DNA from: Candidatus Adlerbacteria bacterium
GTDB lineage: Bacteria; Patescibacteriota; Minisyncoccia; Phycocordibacterales; SBAW01
Assembly: GCA_903840375.1 (NCBI GenBank)
Contig: CAIMFR010000022.1
Span: 1 to 13,996 of the forward strand
Length of the DNA: 13,996 nucleotides
Direction of reading: 5' to 3'
Shown here: one piece after another, positions 12,508 through 13,996 of the stretch
Numbering within the stretch: position 1 is the stretch's first letter
Layout of the letters: every line of letters starts with the position of its first letter
Program-made: the position numbers and the translations under genes
Notes under the pieces: generated by a model
What the model saw: the letters and a program-made list of their open reading frames with translations, nothing else
Told to the model about the DNA's origin: nothing
Database searches by the model: none

Positions 12508-12888
12508 ATGATACAAGACCGCTCACTCGTTACCATAGCAGACAACACCGGCGCCAAGATCGGTCGCATTTTCAAGGTGCTTGGCTCGTCTAAAAAGCGT
12601 TATGCAGAGATAGGTGAGATAGTTGTGCTTTCCGTACAGACAGCAGAACCGCGCAAGGCTGTAAAGAAGAAAGATGTTCTCAAGGGTGTTGTGGTACGTC
12701 AGCGCAAGCCGTTCCGCCGAAAAGACGGTTCGTACATTCGCTTCGATGAGAACGCAGTTGTCATCATTGAGGGCGCCGGCAAGAATCCGAAAGAGCCAAA
12801 GGCTGGACGCATCTTCGGCCCGATACCTCGTGAGCTTTCCGAGCTCGGTTACCAGACCATCATCTCCCGTGCACCGGAGGTTGTGTAA
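12508..12888 (+). CDS. rplN: Large subunit ribosomal protein L14 (uL14)
   Basis: A 126-residue L14 (usual 122), located at the 50S interface where it contacts L19 and where the silencing factor RsfS binds. MIQDRSLVTIADNTGAKIG, then VVVRQRKPFRRKDGSYIRFDENAVVII, then KEPKAGRIFGPIPRELSELGY are diagnostic. A few extra residues form IFKVLGSSKKRYAEIGE near the N-terminal third. The linker from rpsQ is 6 nt without an SD. Confidence 0.96.
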   Translation: MIQDRSLVTIADNTGAKIGRIFKVLGSSKKRYAEIGEIVVLSVQTAEPRKAVKKKDVLKGVVVRQRKPFRRKDGSYIRFDENAVVIIEGAGKNPKEPKAGRIFGPIPRELSELGYQTIISRAPEVV

Positions 12889-12912
12889 TCATCGTCATTC
12901 TAATTTTATTTT

Positions 12913-13203
12913 ATGAACACACTCCATGTAAAAAAAGGCGATACCGTTGTTATCCTCTCCGGCAATGACAAAGGCAAGACCGGCAAGGTAACTGAAGTAT
13001 TTCCGAAGGAGGGCATGGTCGTCGTTGAAGGCATCGGCATGCACAAGAAACATCAGAAGCCTCGTCGCGACGGTCAGAAGGGTCAGATAGTCGACAAGCA
13101 GCATCCGATCCACGCCAGCAAGGTCAAGCTTGCCACCGAGCAGAAAAAAGAGGCGAAGGTGAAGAAAGTCGCGAAAGCAAAAGTCGCGAAAGCAAAGAAA
13201 TAA
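12913..13203 (+). CDS. rplX: Large subunit ribosomal protein L24 (uL24) with Lys/Ala tail
   Basis: A 96-residue L24, an early assembly protein with a KOW domain. KKGDTVVILSGNDKGKTGKV is the KOW motif and VVEGIGMHKKHQKP follows. The last 20 residues are a repetitive Lys/Ala tail (KVAKAK repeated), unlike the standard ending and probably disordered and RNA-binding. The linker from rplN is 24 nt, longer than elsewhere in the cluster, T-rich and without an SD. Confidence 0.94.
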   Translation: MNTLHVKKGDTVVILSGNDKGKTGKVTEVFPKEGMVVVEGIGMHKKHQKPRRDGQKGQIVDKQHPIHASKVKLATEQKKEAKVKKVAKAKVAKAKK

Positions 13204-13213
13204 TTTAACTATC

Positions 13214-13753
13214 ATGCCTAAACTTATACAGGAACAACAGAAGACGGTGTTCGAAACGCTCAAAGGTGACTTTGGGTGGAAGAATGCTATGCAAGCTCCG
13301 AAGATAGAGAAGGTTGTTATCTCTGTTGGTGTCGGCAAGATGGCGAAGGACAAGGCGAAGGTTGAACTTGTTGCAGACCGCTTGGCGAAGATCACCGGAC
13401 AGAAGCCGGCGACCCGCGGTGCGAAGAAATCCATCGCGACCTATAAGACACGCATCGGTGACAAGGTTGGCTATCAGGTAACGCTCCGAGGCAAGCGCGC
13501 GCAGGACTTCCTCAACCGCCTCATCCACATTGCACTTCCTCGCACCAAAGACTTCAAGGGCATCTCGACGGCAGCACTCGACGACATGGGCAACTACACA
13601 CTCGGTGTCAAAGAGCATATCGTTTTCCCGGAGACAGCAGAGGAGGAATTGAAAGACGTCTTCGGTCTCGCTATCACTGTCGTCACAACCGCTCATGATA
13701 AAAAAGAAGCGCAAGCATATCTCGCGCACCTCGGTTTCCCGTTCAAGAAATAA
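13214..13753 (+). CDS. rplE: Large subunit ribosomal protein L5 (uL5)
   Basis: A 179-residue L5, normal length. It binds 5S rRNA and the P-site tRNA elbow in the central protuberance. Family blocks are APKIEKVVISVGVGKMAKDK, ITGQKPATRGAKKSIATYKTRIGDKVGYQVTLRG, FLNRLIHIALPRTKDFKG and NYTLGVKEHIVFPE. The 10-nt linker from rplX lacks an SD. It is normally followed by S14 and S8; here an unrelated gene follows after 88 nt, and only a weak CCGC-ACCA-GCGG stem lies between. Confidence 0.96.
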   Translation: MPKLIQEQQKTVFETLKGDFGWKNAMQAPKIEKVVISVGVGKMAKDKAKVELVADRLAKITGQKPATRGAKKSIATYKTRIGDKVGYQVTLRGKRAQDFLNRLIHIALPRTKDFKGISTAALDDMGNYTLGVKEHIVFPETAEEELKDVFGLAITVVTTAHDKKEAQAYLAHLGFPFKK

Positions 13754-13777
13754 TACATAGCCGCACCAGCGGATAGA

Positions 13778-13805
13778 TTGCATTTTTGTAGTGCAGTGTT
13801 ATTGT
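13778..13805 (+). promoter_or_regulatory. Possible promoter of the gene after L5
   Basis: TTGCAT (13778-13783), a 16-nt spacer and TATTGT (13800-13805, 4/6). It predicts a start near 13812 and a 30-nt leader containing the SD AAAGGAG. This is a weak match, but it fits the long gap and the strong SD of the next gene. Confidence 0.35.
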
Positions 13806-13841
13806 GTTGCAGGACGTAAAACAAGAAAGGAGTAACAATAA

Positions 13842-13996
13842 ATGTCAACGCCGAATAAGGGAAGATTCCCTGTGTTCGAATTCGATCCAAAACGTCTCAT
13901 TAAAATGAGTAAGACGAATAACGCAGATAAGTTGCGTTTATCGCCGGGTGTTACGAGTATACTTAAGCATGCAGGCGACACGATATACCAAATCCC
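13842..13996 (+). CDS. Unknown protein downstream of L5 (partial, 3' end outside window)
   Basis: Fifty-one codons are visible before the window ends. AAAGGAG lies 9 nt before the ATG, in contrast to the SD-less ribosomal genes. The N-terminus reads MSTPNKGRFPVFEFDPKRL and continues KMSKTNNADKLRLSPGVTSI. It is hydrophilic, with no signal peptide. It is not S14, whose short zinc-ribbon or RRC motifs are absent, nor S8. I do not recognise the family. Having its own SD and a possible promoter, it appears to be an insertion that ends or interrupts the ribosomal cluster. Confidence 0.6.
   Translation, partial: MSTPNKGRFPVFEFDPKRLIKMSKTNNADKLRLSPGVTSILKHAGDTIYQI

Noticed and set aside
1..13996. 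CRISPR array, insertion sequence or prophage genes
   Set aside because: I see no regularly spaced direct repeats, transposase, integrase or phage structural genes; the only mobile-element hint is the tRNA-Ile inverted repeat.

Overview
The window looks like part of a small-genome bacterium of the Candidate Phyla Radiation (Patescibacteria, Parcubacteria-like). This rests on short versions of several enzymes, tRNA genes without an encoded CCA, ribosomal genes separated by tiny T-rich linkers without Shine-Dalgarno sequences, and the type of polyamine and murein genes present. UGA is used as a stop, so the SR1/Gracilibacteria code does not apply. The lineage is an inference from these traits, not from a phylogeny.

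Region 1 (1-3087) carries a polyamine gene set interleaved with two tRNA genes. It has a SpeD-like pyruvoyl decarboxylase running off the left edge (minus), tRNA-Ile(GAU) (minus), a deoxyhypusine/homospermidine synthase-like gene (plus), an agmatinase (minus, stop codons overlapping convergently) and tRNA-Leu(CAG) (plus). If the SpeD-like protein is the neofunctionalised arginine decarboxylase type, the three enzymes form a path from arginine to agmatine to putrescine to an aminobutyl-derived polyamine such as homospermidine. The same palindromic -10 element, AGTATATACT, lies between each tRNA and its divergent polyamine gene. A large imperfect inverted repeat containing a copy of the tRNA-Ile 3' end sits beside tRNA-Ile.

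Region 2 (3090-6291) begins with an internally deleted glutamate racemase (murI) remnant that starts 2 nt after tRNA-Leu. It continues on the minus strand with an unknown 134-aa protein, a MurC/Mpl-family ligase with altered C-terminal motifs, and a divergent YfiH/laccase-domain protein. Clear intrinsic terminators separate some of these genes.

Region 3 (6383-13996) is on the plus strand. rsmI (16S rRNA 2'-O-methyltransferase, possibly leaderless and lacking the usual C-terminal domain) is followed by a strong promoter and the S10/spc ribosomal cluster: L3, L4, L23, L2, then S19, L22, S3, L16, L29, S17, L14, L24 and L5. The usual order is kept but broken in three places. S10 is missing before L3. 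A terminator, an unknown minus-strand ORF and a new promoter separate L2 from S19. An unknown gene with its own SD follows L5 where S14 is expected. Genes inside the cluster lack SD motifs, while several genes outside it have good ones.
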